Shown here: positions 13,674 to 13,869 of the stretch, piece by piece
Numbering within the stretch: position 1 is the first letter of the stretch
Layout of the letters: every line of letters begins with the position of its first letter
From: Dehalococcoidia bacterium CG2_30_46_19
GTDB taxonomy: Bacteria; Chloroflexota; Dehalococcoidia; GIF9; AB-539-J10
Length of the DNA stretch: 13,869 nt
Direction of reading: 5' to 3'
Assembly: GCA_001872925.1 (NCBI GenBank)
Contig: MNYD01000149.1
Span: 1-13,869, forward strand
Made by a program: the position numbers and the translations under genes
Notes under the pieces: generated by a model
Databases searched by the model: none
Seen by the model: the letters and a program-made list of their open reading frames with translations, nothing else
What the model was told of the DNA's origin: nothing

Positions 13674-13869
13674 ATGGAAGGTAGTAAACTTTATGTAGGA
13701 AATCTCAGTTACTCTGTAACCGATGGGGATTTGAAGGAATTGTTTTCCCCCCATGGTGAAGTTAAGCAAGTCAATGTAATTGAAGGTAGAGGTTTTGGAT
13801 TCGTGGAAATGTCTAGCCCAGCGGAAGCTGAGAAGACAAAGGAAGCACTGGACGGTTCTGATTTCCAGG
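13674..13869 (+). CDS. RRM-domain RNA-binding protein, 5' part only (runs off window)
   Basis: The 65 visible residues are most of a single RNA recognition motif. RNP2 is KLYVGNL (5-11) and RNP1 is GRGFGFVEM, with the aromatic residues that stack on RNA (Tyr7 and the RNP1 phenylalanines). Helix 1 is DGDLKELFSPHG and helix 2 AEAEKTKEALDG. Bacterial single-RRM proteins of this glycine-rich type occur in cyanobacteria, Chloroflexota and others, and some are cold-induced; their RNA targets are mostly unknown. The ATG at 13674 has an excellent Shine-Dalgarno AAAGGAGGT (13661-13669). It follows hisB after about 210 bases, so it is probably transcribed on its own. Confidence 0.93.
   Translation, partial: MEGSKLYVGNLSYSVTDGDLKELFSPHGEVKQVNVIEGRGFGFVEMSSPAEAEKTKEALDGSDFQ

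Overview
The window looks like part of a bacterial chromosome of moderate GC content, most likely from Chloroflexota and possibly Dehalococcoidia. That placement is an inference from the gene mix: a CIRCE-controlled hrcA-grpE-dnaK cluster, a DksA/TraR zinc finger gene next to lspA and an RluA-type pseudouridine synthase, a hisZ-dependent histidine operon, and a bacterial single-RRM RNA-binding protein. No 16S rRNA or other decisive marker is present. Almost all of the window is coding and, apart from the first gene, every gene lies on the + strand. I see no tRNA, rRNA, CRISPR array, insertion sequence or phage gene.

Layout. (1) 1-678, minus strand: the first 226 codons of glyA, cut by the window edge before its PLP lysine. 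(2) 679-783: divergent intergenic region with a consensus-like promoter (TTGACA, 17 bp, TATATT) and a CIRCE operator that ends on the base before the hrcA start codon. (3) 784-4245: hrcA, grpE and dnaK, tightly packed; dnaJ does not follow. (4) 4246-4347: an AT-rich spacer of degenerate repeats, then a divergent ATP-type PEP carboxykinase gene (4348-5946) and a palindrome. (5) 5986-7727: three overlapping genes, a DksA/TraR-family zinc finger protein, lspA and an RluA-family synthase. (6) 7783-13463: hisZ, hisG, hisD, hisC and hisB with little or no spacing. (7) 13464-13673: a leader region with a hairpin and a possible 34-codon ORF. (8) 13674 to the end: the start of an RRM protein gene.

How the genes work together. 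HrcA should repress its own operon through CIRCE, and GrpE is the nucleotide exchange factor for DnaK. HisZ and HisG should together form ATP phosphoribosyltransferase, the first step of histidine synthesis. HisB, HisC and HisD cover the dehydratase, aminotransferase and final oxidation steps. hisI/hisE, hisA, hisH, hisF and a histidinol-phosphatase are not in the window.

Most interesting points. HisG is a single 475-residue protein made of two complete HisG modules whose signature motifs have decayed in a complementary way: the N-terminal half keeps the KGR loop and the C-terminal half keeps the PRPP loop. A short palindrome-type dispersed repeat (TCATTGCGAG...GAAGCAATC) sits in frame inside hisC, and a diverged copy forms the C-terminal tail of hisD. 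The PEP carboxykinase has an atypical P-loop and lacks the usual RSPKDK motif.
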